64,000 bases of DNA from JANQHO01 sp965218075 (GTDB taxonomy: Bacteria; Bacteroidota; Bacteroidia; Flavobacteriales; Schleiferiaceae). Numbering within the stretch: the stretch's first letter is position 1; each line of letters starts with the position of its first letter. Location: assembly GCA_965218075.1 (NCBI GenBank), contig CBDCJZ010000003.1:620001-684000 (forward strand). The letters run 5' to 3'. The notes below the pieces were generated by a model. It saw nothing but the letters and a program-made list of their open reading frames with translations. It was not told the origin of the DNA and made no database searches. Shown here piece by piece: positions 28,937-36,967 of the stretch. The position numbers and the translations under genes are program-made.

Positions 28937-29027
28937 TTCTTTGCTCGTTTAATCAACTATATAAATATACAAGACTATTTTACTTATTGCTTTTATTTAC
29001 TTCATTTTTATTTGGCAATGTTGTTTA

Positions 29028-29039
29028 TTTTGATCAAAA
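29028..29039. repeat. Palindrome between IS copies C and D
   Basis: TTTTGATCAAAA, the core of the longer palindrome at 1045-1066, occurs here 24 bp upstream of the copy D start and about 90 bp upstream of the copy C start. Confidence 0.5.
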
Positions 29040-29062
29040 ATAATTACTAAAATACACAAAAT

Positions 29063-29830
29063 ATGAATATATTTAACTTGCTTAAGTAATTCCCTAATGA
29101 AGAGTTCTGTATCACAAGTTCTTAGAAGGCTTAAGATGGTAAAGAAAGATCCGTATGCCCTTATTGTGGTACGATGAGAAAGAATTGGAGGAAAGGTCTA
29201 AACGGATACTACAATCGTCAAAACTATAAATGCCATAAGTCTTTTAGGGCCTCAATAGACGCCATATTTCACGGTACAAGAGTTCCATTATAAAAATGGT
29301 TTTTGGTTATTGGCTTAATTTTAGGAGCTAATATGAGAAAGATACTTTCAATAAAAGAGACAAGAGAAGTAAAAAGACGCCTGTCTTAGGAATAGGTAGA
29401 GAGAAAAGGATCTGTACGTGCTGAAAAGACAGAAATCCCTAATAAACATGAGATTGACAAAATGATAGGGGGAAACAACATATAAACATGGGGATAAAAG
29501 TACCCTTATAACAGACGAAAATCCATCATAAAGAAGTTAGTGAATTATATATATTATATATTCATATGTATCATAAAGTAAACATTAAAGAGAGGTTTTT
29601 CTTATAGATGATATTCACACAAATGCAATAGTAAGGTTTTGGTCTATTGTTAAAAGTGAGATTTAGGGTATTTGTCAACGTGTAAGCATTATGTACCTTA
29701 GATGGTTACCTGTTAGGCGTTTGCTTATAAATACAATGATAGGGATGTTTGCAAAAGTCAAATGTTCTTCAACAACTTGAACAGGATGGTTTGATGCTAA
29801 ATTCTATAGATAATTTTGCTATCGCAAGTA
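29063..29830 (+). pseudogene. IS1595-family transposase pseudogene with internal deletion (copy D)
   Basis: From the ATG at 29063 (MNIFNLLK) the plus strand resembles copy A: a zinc-ribbon piece VCPYCGTMRKNWR, then SFRASIDAIFHGTRVPL and KWFLVIGLILGAN. The sequence then jumps straight to EYEKDTFNKR in another frame, so the helix-turn-helix and the MDET catalytic segment are deleted compared with copies A and C. Later pieces (GSVRAEKTEIPNKHEIDKMIG, and YKYNDRDV near 29740) restore the family pattern. Homology to the other copies ends near 29818, at ATAGATAATTT. No methyltransferase follows; the next gene is the Rieske-like lipoprotein. Confidence 0.75.
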
Positions 29831-29861
29831 AATTTCAATAATCACTTATTTAATGATATTA

Positions 29862-30299
29862 ATGAACCGCTTTCGAATTCTACTGACCTTGACTTCCTTA
29901 TTGATTATGACTGCTTTAAACTGTAAGAAATCAGAGAATATGACTTTCCCGAATGTAAAAGTTGAGGAATACGTATTCTTAAATAGTCCTTCTAACTTTA
30001 ATCTTACTACTCCGGGAGGTTGGATATATCATACAGGGGGTTATAAAGGTTTAATTGTTTATCGAAGGTCTATCAATAACCCCTCATCTGATTTTGGTGC
30101 ATACGATCGCGCATGTCCTGAGCACTATTCTAAAAACTGTGCTACCATGCATATAAACCCCGATGGGATTTATGCCGAATGCGATTGCAATGGCGAGAAA
30201 TATCTTTTACTAAATGGATCCCCCGCAGAGGGTTCCCGCTATTCTCTAATCCAATATCAAGTTTCTTTTGATGGGCAGGTTTTAAGTATATTTAATTAG
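29862..30299 (+). CDS. Rieske-fold-like lipoprotein
   Basis: This protein of about 145 residues starts with a lipoprotein signal (MNRFRILLTLTSLLIMTALNC). It then resembles a small Rieske-type domain: GLIVYRRSINNPSSDFGAYDRACPEHYSKNC, followed by GIYAECDCNGEKYLLLNGSPAEGSRYSLIQY. The usual C-x-H/C-x2-H cluster ligands are replaced by C-P-E-H and C-D-C, so a standard 2Fe-2S site is doubtful. Similar lipoproteins are common in Bacteroidota and their role is unclear. The ATG at 29853 would add three residues; 29862 gives a better signal peptide. It begins only about 40 bp after IS copy D, which may have replaced its original promoter region. Confidence 0.65.
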   Translation: MNRFRILLTLTSLLIMTALNCKKSENMTFPNVKVEEYVFLNSPSNFNLTTPGGWIYHTGGYKGLIVYRRSINNPSSDFGAYDRACPEHYSKNCATMHINPDGIYAECDCNGEKYLLLNGSPAEGSRYSLIQYQVSFDGQVLSIFN

Positions 30300-30473
30300 C
30301 TTCTTTCTTGATTCTTGCAAACATCATAGGCCTTTTTGACTACCAAGATTGAAATTTTAGTTCTATGCATATACCTTTTATTCTAAAGTCTATTTTGACT
30401 ATATCTTAACTTTGATAAGGCCGAGATTTCAATGTAATTGGAATAAATCCTGACAAGCTTAATTAACATGCTC

Positions 30474-30898
30474 TTATAGCTCATTTAAAAGTACTTTAAA
30501 CCCAGCCGGAGAAATATATCCTGTCCTTTGGTAAACTATGCTTAACTCATTATCTAAAACACTGATACTCGGGTAAGATACCTGTTCATTTATTGTGGCA
30601 ACTTCTTTTACTAACTCATGGATTCCATGATCTTTTCCAGAAGGCAGATAACTGTATGTATTGCCCATAAAGAACACGTATTTCGTTCAAACACTTTATT
30701 ATCTTCTCATTCTTGAAAGGTAGTATTTTTCATAATTTGGCAAAACTTACACCAATCGGTATAAACAAATATTATAACAGGTCTAGACTCTTCTTTAAAG
30801 ATTATTTCTAATTCTTCAAAAGAATGGTCTTCGGGCCGGGCATAGCTTGCGAGCATGCAGAAGAGAATTAAAAAAATCAGCAGATTTTTGTTATCCAT
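30474..30898 (-). pseudogene. Thioredoxin-fold protein, frameshifted
   Basis: The 5' part (30707-30898) encodes a signal peptide (MDNKNLLIFLILFCMLASYA) and a thioredoxin-like start with active-site C-x2-C (VIIFVYTDWCKFCQIMKNTTFQ). The frame is then lost: NEKIIKCLNEIRVLYG continues in the next frame, and from about 30677 a third frame gives LPSGKDHGIHELVKEVATINEQVSYPSISVLDN...YISPAGFKVLLNEL to 30474, including the cis-proline region VSYPSISV. Two indels therefore split one periplasmic thioredoxin-family protein of about 140 residues. It lies 5 bp downstream of the TonB receptor and was probably cotranscribed with it. Confidence 0.7.
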
Positions 30899-30902
30899 AT
30901 CG

Positions 30903-33188
30903 TTACTGTCTCAAATTGTATCTTATACCCAGAAACCCTCTAATCCCTTGATTGGGTGCATATACATAGGATGGATCAAATGTCAATGCATGAGGGTTTT
31001 CTTCAGTAGGAATAATGTTGCCATGTATATCAAGCTGTACCTGTTTGTCAAAAGGGTCGTGGGGTCTGGCAATGCTGTTTGCAGGAGGAGTAAAGTTCAT
31101 AAGATTTTTAATTCCCCCGTAGATTTCCCACCTACTGCCAGGTTTATTCCAACTTAACTGAATATTTTGTATACTCCACCAAGGAGAAAATTCATCCCTT
31201 GAATCGAGAAGGCCTAAAATTGGCAAGCGCATAGGCCCATAAAGATTACCTGTGTAATCTATTCTTATGTTCCAGCGGCTTAAAGTATAACCCACAGCCC
31301 AAGTTCCGGTCCACTGTTCTGTGAGTATGGGCCTTATCTCTTCAAGCTCGCCTAATTCATTTTTTTCTCTTAGATAAACATCTATGTAAGTCGCCCCCAC
31401 GAGCAAGTCAATACCGGCAGGAAACATTATATCAAAATTTAAAGTAACACCTTGGCTTACGAGATTTCCATCGAGATTGTCATAAATAATGACATTAGGA
31501 TCGGTATCGTAATCTGGCAATATTTGATTTGAAAAATAAGTATACCAGACGGAGGCGTCCATATTCATAAAAAAACCTCGGTCGGAATACCATTTTTTGA
31601 TGTAATTCAAATTTCCGTTATAATTTCGCTCGGGATTTAATTTCTCTGCTATTATCACCTTTCGAGCGCCAGTGAGAGCTGCGTGTTCTTCAGTTACCAG
31701 ATTAACCACCCTAAAACCATTACCTACGTTTAACCTTAGGATGTTTTTAGAATCAATATTCCATTTATAAGCTAGCCTCGGGGTGAGAATATAACCGTGG
31801 TCGGTATGATAGTCGCAACGACCTCCTAAAAGAAGATTATTATTATCGCTCAGGAATATGTCATCTTCCAAAAAAATTCCGGGCATCCAGGTTGCAATTG
31901 GCCCATTGGTGCTGTCTGGTTTTACTGTTATAAATGTATTGTCATCGTAATGATTATACCGAAGAGCGGCTCCTATCAAAAAGTTGTGCCTGTCGAGATT
32001 TTTATCCCACGTGAACTGACCAAAACCTACTCTTTGGTGAGCAAAATAAGGAGTACTGCCATAGTATGAGTTTTGATTGTGGCTATTGTAAGAGAACGAT
32101 AGGAAAACTTTTTCCCTTAAAGGAAGCTGATAATTTCCAAATAACTCCCAGCGTTTTGTTATAATGTTCTCCCCATATACTTCCTCCCCGCCTCTCATTT
32201 CAGGAGTCCATTGTAATTCTCCTCCCCATCGATCTTCATAATAATATCTTCCAGCAATGGTAAATACTCGATTATTACGACTCAGATTTAACTTTTCAAA
32301 AACAGAAATCCTTTCCTGTAAAGTTACATCAGTAAAATTATCGTTGTTGTTATCAATTGGATTTGCATAATTGAAAAGGTGGATGCCGGTTAGGATTGAT
32401 GCATTTTTGCCAATGTCATTCCTAAAGCTAATATCGGTAGTATATTCCTGCCAGTTAGTAGCGAACACATCCAAAGCAAATGATGAAGCAGATTCCGTCC
32501 CTTTAGTGATAACGTTTATTAGACCTGCTACTGCTTCCGATCCATACAGCGTGGAAGCAGGCCCTTTAACTATTTCTATTCTCTCAATCATGGAATTAGG
32601 GATACCTATAAGACCATAAATCGCCGATAAGCCGCTCACAATAGGAATTCCGTCTATCAATACCATCGTATACGGACCTTCTAAACCATTAATGTGGATA
32701 TCCCCAGTATTGCACACGTTGCAATTGAGTTGTGGCCTTACTCCATTCACGCTTTGCAAAGCGTTATAGAGTGAAGGAGTAGGATTTTTTTTGAAAAACT
32801 TTGAATTGTATACTTCAACTGGAATAGGGCTTTCACTTCGTCTTACTTCTTTAAGGGTTCCACTAACCACAACCTCATCTAATTCAGATATATCTTCTTC
32901 GAGATAAAAATTTAACTCAATGATTTCGCCTTCCTCCAGGGAAAATTTGCGGGTTTGACTTATAAATCCTGCAGAAGAAACCCTTAGTCTATAATCATTT
33001 GGCGGCAATGAAATAGAGAAGTCTCCTTTTTCGTCACTGGTGGTGCCTTTGTCGGTATTTGGAATGAGTATATTGGCATTGAGAATCGGGCCTGAACTCG
33101 AATTAATCTTACCTCTTATCCCAGCCTGTTGAGCCTCACTTTGAAATGTGTAAAAAGAAAGTAGAGAGCATGCTATGATTAGTCGCAT
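30903..33188 (-). CDS. TonB-dependent receptor, probably for metal uptake
   Basis: This 761-residue outer-membrane receptor has a signal peptide (MRLIIACSLLSFYTFQSEAQ), a carboxypeptidase-regulatory-like domain (residues 22-100; GIRGKINSSSGPILNANILIPNTDKG), a plug (about 105-225, with LNCNVCNTGDIHINGLEGPYTMVLIDGIPIVSG and IERIEIVKGPASTLYGSEAVAGLINVIT) and a beta-barrel ending YNLRQ. The C-x2-C in the plug and the divergent DtxR-type regulator with a metal ABC transporter suggest a manganese, iron or zinc complex as ligand. A well-formed promoter lies in the 87-bp gap before mntR. The broken thioredoxin-like gene follows 5 bp downstream. Confidence 0.88.
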   Translation of the reverse strand: MRLIIACSLLSFYTFQSEAQQAGIRGKINSSSGPILNANILIPNTDKGTTSDEKGDFSISLPPNDYRLRVSSAGFISQTRKFSLEEGEIIELNFYLEEDISELDEVVVSGTLKEVRRSESPIPVEVYNSKFFKKNPTPSLYNALQSVNGVRPQLNCNVCNTGDIHINGLEGPYTMVLIDGIPIVSGLSAIYGLIGIPNSMIERIEIVKGPASTLYGSEAVAGLINVITKGTESASSFALDVFATNWQEYTTDISFRNDIGKNASILTGIHLFNYANPIDNNNDNFTDVTLQERISVFEKLNLSRNNRVFTIAGRYYYEDRWGGELQWTPEMRGGEEVYGENIITKRWELFGNYQLPLREKVFLSFSYNSHNQNSYYGSTPYFAHQRVGFGQFTWDKNLDRHNFLIGAALRYNHYDDNTFITVKPDSTNGPIATWMPGIFLEDDIFLSDNNNLLLGGRCDYHTDHGYILTPRLAYKWNIDSKNILRLNVGNGFRVVNLVTEEHAALTGARKVIIAEKLNPERNYNGNLNYIKKWYSDRGFFMNMDASVWYTYFSNQILPDYDTDPNVIIYDNLDGNLVSQGVTLNFDIMFPAGIDLLVGATYIDVYLREKNELGELEEIRPILTEQWTGTWAVGYTLSRWNIRIDYTGNLYGPMRLPILGLLDSRDEFSPWWSIQNIQLSWNKPGSRWEIYGGIKNLMNFTPPANSIARPHDPFDKQVQLDIHGNIIPTEENPHALTFDPSYVYAPNQGIRGFLGIRYNLRQ

Positions 33189-33216
33189 TATTTTACTTAG
33201 CCTTAATTATTTTTTG

Positions 33217-33268
33217 GCAAATCTAAATTTTTATTTTATGCCTTACAAAATTTATTTTTTAGATTTGC
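33217..33268. promoter_or_regulatory. Inverted repeat between divergent metal genes, candidate DtxR/MntR operator
   Basis: GCAAATCTAAA at 33217-33227 is repeated in exact inverted form (TTTAGATTTGC) at 33258-33268. Each arm contains a -7 element for the gene it faces: TAGATTTG on the minus strand (33225-33218) for the receptor and TAGATTTG on the plus strand (33260-33267) for mntR. For the receptor a minus-strand TTTG at 33249-33246 lies 20 bp upstream, completing the Bacteroidota promoter. Eleven identical bases exceed what the -7 consensus needs, so a regulator may bind here too. Confidence 0.5.
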
Positions 33269-33275
33269 TGGAAAT

Positions 33276-33941
33276 ATGAATGAATACAGCTTTACAGAAG
33301 AAAATTATTTAAAAACTATTTTCCTTCTATCCAAATCAAATAACAAGAGAACAAACACTAATATCATAGCCAACTGCTTGGATACTAAACCGGGCTCCGT
33401 TTCAGATATGCTTAAAAAACTAAGTGCCAAAAGATTGTTGGTACACAAAAAGTATCGAGGTGTAAAACTTACAGATTTGGGTAGAAGTCTTTCTATTAGA
33501 ACCATCCGCAAACATAGACTATGGGAATTTTTTCTGGTGCGTAAGCTGAAATTTGGCTGGGATGAAGTGCATGCAGTTGCTGAACAGCTAGAACATATTC
33601 AATCAGCTAAGCTTACAGATTCATTAGATAAATTTTTGGACTTTCCAAAATATGACCCTCACGGCGACCCTATTCCTAATAAAGACGGGGTTTTCCCCTC
33701 CCTTGAAAACAAAACTCTCGATCAAGTTAATACCAAAATCTCCATAGTCATAAAAGGGATTAAAACTGCTTCGCCTCAATTTCTCAAATATATTGAAAAG
33801 CTAGACATAAAATTAGAAGATCACCTAAAAGTAATTGACATAGAAGAATTTGATAAATCCATGACGCTTCAGCGCGACGACAAAAAAACATACTGCCTGA
33901 GTGCTTTAGCCTGTTCTAATATTTATGTAAAACCTCAATGA
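33276..33941 (+). CDS. mntR: DtxR/MntR-family metal-dependent transcriptional regulator
   Basis: This 221-residue protein has an N-terminal winged helix (TEENYLKTIFLLSK, IANCLDTKPGSVSDMLKKLSAKRLLVHKKYRGVKLTDLG) and a dimerisation/metal domain with HRLWEFFLVRKLKFGWDEVHAVAEQLEHI, where glutamate and histidine ligands are expected, followed by LDFPKYDPHGDPIP. A C-terminal extension from about residue 150 is probably an FeoA/SH3-like domain. Such proteins repress metal uptake genes when Mn2+ or Fe2+ is plentiful. It is the first gene of the transporter operon and overlaps the next gene by 4 bp. The predicted -7 element lies just upstream, so the transcript may be nearly leaderless. Confidence 0.88.
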   Translation: MNEYSFTEENYLKTIFLLSKSNNKRTNTNIIANCLDTKPGSVSDMLKKLSAKRLLVHKKYRGVKLTDLGRSLSIRTIRKHRLWEFFLVRKLKFGWDEVHAVAEQLEHIQSAKLTDSLDKFLDFPKYDPHGDPIPNKDGVFPSLENKTLDQVNTKISIVIKGIKTASPQFLKYIEKLDIKLEDHLKVIDIEEFDKSMTLQRDDKKTYCLSALACSNIYVKPQ

Positions 33942-34858
33942 AAACAAAATTAAATCTTTCATCAGCCATTGTATTTGCTTTGACTACTACCGCCTGCGAC
34001 AATCTGCCGGAACAAAATCAAAACTCACCCAGGATTGTCTGTACTACAGGAATGTTAGGAGATGCAATAAAAAACCTAGTAGGCGACAGCATAGAAGTTC
34101 CAGTCTTAATGGGACCTGGAGTTGACCCTCATCTCTACAAGGCTACTCAGAGAGACATGAAGCTGTTGTCTTCTGCCGATGTAATTATTTATAATGGCCT
34201 GCACTTAGAGGGAAAAATGCAGGAAATTTTTAGCCGCTTAAAAAATCTCAAAGTTGTAATTGCTGCAGGAGAGCTTTTACCCAAAGAAAAGTTGATCAAT
34301 TCTACTGATTATCTAGGAGCTTCCGACCCTCACATATGGTTTGATGTAAATCTTTGGTCAGGGATTGTAGCTAAAGTTTCGATTGAACTACAAAAAAAAT
34401 ACCCCGAACGAGCTTCTATTATCTCAGCTAATGAAAAAAACTATTTAGCTAAGCTTTTTGAATTAGATCAGTTCTGTAAAACTTCCGTTTCTGAAATCTC
34501 TGAAAAACAAAGGGTTTTAATAACCGCCCACGATGCTTTTAAATATATGGGCAGAGCTTATGGCTTAAATGTTAAGGGTTTACAAGGTATCAGTACTATG
34601 GCTGAATATGGCTTGCAAGATATTTCTGAAATGGTACAATTTATTACTGACAATGGTATTAAGGCCGTTTTTGTGGAAAGTTCAGTGCCCAAACGATCTA
34701 TTGAAGCTGTTATAGAAGGCTGTAGCCAAAAGGGACATAATGTGCAGCTAGGAGGAGAGCTTTTTTCCGACGCTATGGGAAAAGCGGGTACCCCTGAAGG
34801 CACTTACATTGGAATGGTAAAACATAATGTGAACACCATCAATCGAGCCTTGAAATGA
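33938..34858 (+). CDS. Metal ABC transporter substrate-binding lipoprotein (ZnuA/TroA/MntA type)
   Basis: This 306-residue protein has a lipoprotein signal (IVFALTTTAC) and the cluster A-I metal-binding fold: VCTTGMLGDAIKNLVGD, GPGVDPHLYKATQRDMKLLSSADVIIYNGLHLEGKM, SDPHIWFDVNLW, ITAHDAFKYMGRAYGL and a C-terminal VFVESSVPKRSIEAV. The histidines of DPHLY and DPHIW, plus later acidic residues, are the expected metal ligands. There is no long His-rich loop, which leans toward Mn/Fe rather than Zn, but this is weak evidence. It overlaps mntR and the ATPase gene by 4 bp each. Confidence 0.92.
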   Translation: MKTKLNLSSAIVFALTTTACDNLPEQNQNSPRIVCTTGMLGDAIKNLVGDSIEVPVLMGPGVDPHLYKATQRDMKLLSSADVIIYNGLHLEGKMQEIFSRLKNLKVVIAAGELLPKEKLINSTDYLGASDPHIWFDVNLWSGIVAKVSIELQKKYPERASIISANEKNYLAKLFELDQFCKTSVSEISEKQRVLITAHDAFKYMGRAYGLNVKGLQGISTMAEYGLQDISEMVQFITDNGIKAVFVESSVPKRSIEAVIEGCSQKGHNVQLGGELFSDAMGKAGTPEGTYIGMVKHNVNTINRALK

Positions 34859-35682
34859 TCAATATTGAAACCCCTGCTATAGAAGTCCATAATTTGACAG
34901 CCAGTTATAATCGCAAACCTGTTTTGTGGGATATAGATTTTCGCTTGCCCCAAGGCAAGCTTATTTGTATTATAGGGCCTAATGGCTCAGGAAAAACCAC
35001 TCTACTTAAAAATATCATGGGCTTAATAAAACCAGATAATGGATACGTAAACATCTTTGGGAAAAAGCTAGATGACGTGAGAGAAAGAGTGTCTTATATA
35101 CCTCAACGGGAATCGGTAGATTGGGATTTTCCCGCCAATGTACAGGAAGTAGTAGAAATGGGCCGTTACCGTAAACAGAACCTCTTTAAGAAATTAACTG
35201 TCCAGGACAAGGAAATTAGCCTTAGAGCTTTGGAAAAAGTAAACCTGTTAAAATTCACCAAAACACATATTTCTCAACTTTCCGCTGGTCAGCAACAGCG
35301 AGTTTTTATTGCCCGCTCATTGGCTCAGCAAGCTGATATTTACATTATGGATGAACCCTTCATAGGGGTTGACGCTGCCACTGAAGAGTCTATTCTGACT
35401 TTGTTGAAAGAAATGCAAAAAGAAAATAAAACAGTAGTTATTGTTCACCATGATCTACATACAGCCTATGAATATTTTGACTGGATTGTACTACTCAACA
35501 CTCGCTTGGTAACCCATGGGCCTAAAGATGAGGTTTTTCAACCTAGTTTACTGCGGGAAGTTTATCGAGGCCGTCTCACAGTGCTTTCACGCATTGGTGA
35601 TATGCTGGCTAAAAATAATTTCCCCCTAAGGGAAAGTGGATTCAGAGAAAAGGAAGAAAAAGACACTGAATCAGTTGATTGA
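34855..35682 (+). CDS. Metal ABC transporter ATP-binding protein
   Basis: This 275-residue ATPase drives metal import with the two permeases that follow. It shows Walker A GPNGSGKTT (about residues 40-48), the Q-loop PQRESVDWDFP typical of metal transporters of the MntB/TroB group, the signature LSAGQQQR, Walker B ADIYIMDEPF and the switch histidine in VIVHHDL. ATGA overlaps join it to the binding-protein gene; its 3' end overlaps the first permease by up to 47 bp. Confidence 0.95.
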   Translation: MINIETPAIEVHNLTASYNRKPVLWDIDFRLPQGKLICIIGPNGSGKTTLLKNIMGLIKPDNGYVNIFGKKLDDVRERVSYIPQRESVDWDFPANVQEVVEMGRYRKQNLFKKLTVQDKEISLRALEKVNLLKFTKTHISQLSAGQQQRVFIARSLAQQADIYIMDEPFIGVDAATEESILTLLKEMQKENKTVVIVHHDLHTAYEYFDWIVLLNTRLVTHGPKDEVFQPSLLREVYRGRLTVLSRIGDMLAKNNFPLRESGFREKEEKDTESVD

Positions 35683-36949
35683 ATTTTTTAGCTTCTTTTT
35701 AGATCCCAATGCACGGACAGTTACCCTCGGAACAATCTTCTTAGGCATGAGTGCCGCTATGATAGGAATTTTTGCTTTTCTCCGAAAACGTTCTTTAGTT
35801 GGCGATGCTATTTCACATGCTATCCTGCCCGGCATTGCTCTAGCTTTTATTTTCACCCAAAGTAAAAATCCGTTTTACTTAATGATAGGTGCTTTAGCCT
35901 CTGGATGGTTAGCCATATTGCTGATAGACTATATTTCTAAATATTCTAAACTGAAACCCGATACTTCGATCGGATTAGTTCTCAGTGTTTTTTTTGGAAT
36001 AGGCATCCTGCTTTTAACAGTCATTCAACATAGCGGTGCAGGTAATCAAGCAGGCCTTGATCAATTTCTCTTTGGCAAGGCCGCTTCTATGACACTCAAT
36101 GACTTGAAAATATATGCCCTTACTGCCCTTATCTTACTCCTAGTGGTGTTTTTCTGCTTCAAGGAATTTAAAGTGCTCAGCTTTAACCCTGATTTTGCCC
36201 AAGTGATAGGGCTGCCTGTTAAGCTGCTGCAGTTTTTACTTTCTACGATCACTGTTTTGGCAATAGCTATTGGAATTCAATCGGCAGGAGTGGTTTTGAT
36301 GGTAGCTCTTTTAATTAGCCCTTCTGTTACTGCCCGCTATTGGACAGAAAATCTTTTGATTATGATGATCATCGCAGGAATAAGTGGAGCTCTTTCAGGA
36401 CTAACAGGCTCTTATATTTCTTTTATTGCTCCAAATATGCCTACGGGGCCGTGGATTGTAACCTGTCTTTCGTTCTTAGCTTTATTTTCTCTCTTTTTTG
36501 CCCCAAAAAAAGGCTTAATAATACGGCTATATCATCGGCGCAAAACCAGGGTAAGGATTATTTCTGAAAACCTCCTAAAAACCATTTATCACATCAATAT
36601 TGCTAAAGGAAATATGCAGGCCAAAAACGATCGGAAAGACATCTTGGGAAAAAGGGCTTTTACTTCAAAAGGATTCCGACAATCAGTAGCTATCCTCAAA
36701 AGGAGCTTGCTCTTACTAGGAAACGACTCTATGGGTTATACGCTCACCTCTAAGGGTATTAAAGAGGCACAGAGAATAATCCGCTTACATCGCCTTTGGG
36801 AAATGTACTTAGCTCAACGAATGCACCTCAGGGCAGATCATATTCACTCCAATGCTGAAACTATTGAACACGTTATTACTCCCGAGATCGAACAGCAATT
36901 ATTACATGAGTTGGATTACCCCGAAAAGGATCCCCTACGACAGCCCTAA
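35636..36949 (+). CDS. Metal ABC transporter permease fused to a DtxR-like C-terminal domain
   Basis: This protein of about 437 residues has two parts. Residues 20-290 form an ABC-3 permease (TroC/MntC type) with eight or so membrane helices and FLRKRSLVGDAISHAILPGIALAF. Residues 305-437 resemble a DtxR-type regulator: a winged-helix-like stretch (SENLLKTIYHINIAKGN...GYTLTSKGIKEAQRIIRLHRLWEMYLAQRMHLRADHIHSNAETIEHV) ending LDYPEKDPLRQP, parallel to mntR in this operon. The recognition-helix region differs from mntR, and the end stops short of the DPHGDPIP motif. It may sense metal on the cytoplasmic side of the transporter. The start is uncertain: GTG at 35636 overlaps the ATPase by 47 bp, while TTG at 35675 overlaps it by 8. 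Confidence 0.88.
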   Translation: MDSEKRKKKTLNQLIEFFSFFLDPNARTVTLGTIFLGMSAAMIGIFAFLRKRSLVGDAISHAILPGIALAFIFTQSKNPFYLMIGALASGWLAILLIDYISKYSKLKPDTSIGLVLSVFFGIGILLLTVIQHSGAGNQAGLDQFLFGKAASMTLNDLKIYALTALILLLVVFFCFKEFKVLSFNPDFAQVIGLPVKLLQFLLSTITVLAIAIGIQSAGVVLMVALLISPSVTARYWTENLLIMMIIAGISGALSGLTGSYISFIAPNMPTGPWIVTCLSFLALFSLFFAPKKGLIIRLYHRRKTRVRIISENLLKTIYHINIAKGNMQAKNDRKDILGKRAFTSKGFRQSVAILKRSLLLLGNDSMGYTLTSKGIKEAQRIIRLHRLWEMYLAQRMHLRADHIHSNAETIEHVITPEIEQQLLHELDYPEKDPLRQP

Positions 36950-36967
36950 TTCCTTAATCAGAATTAA

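Noticed and set aside
29853..30299. A functional 2Fe-2S Rieske protein
   Set aside because: The cluster ligands do not follow C-x-H/C-x2-H, so only the fold similarity is claimed.
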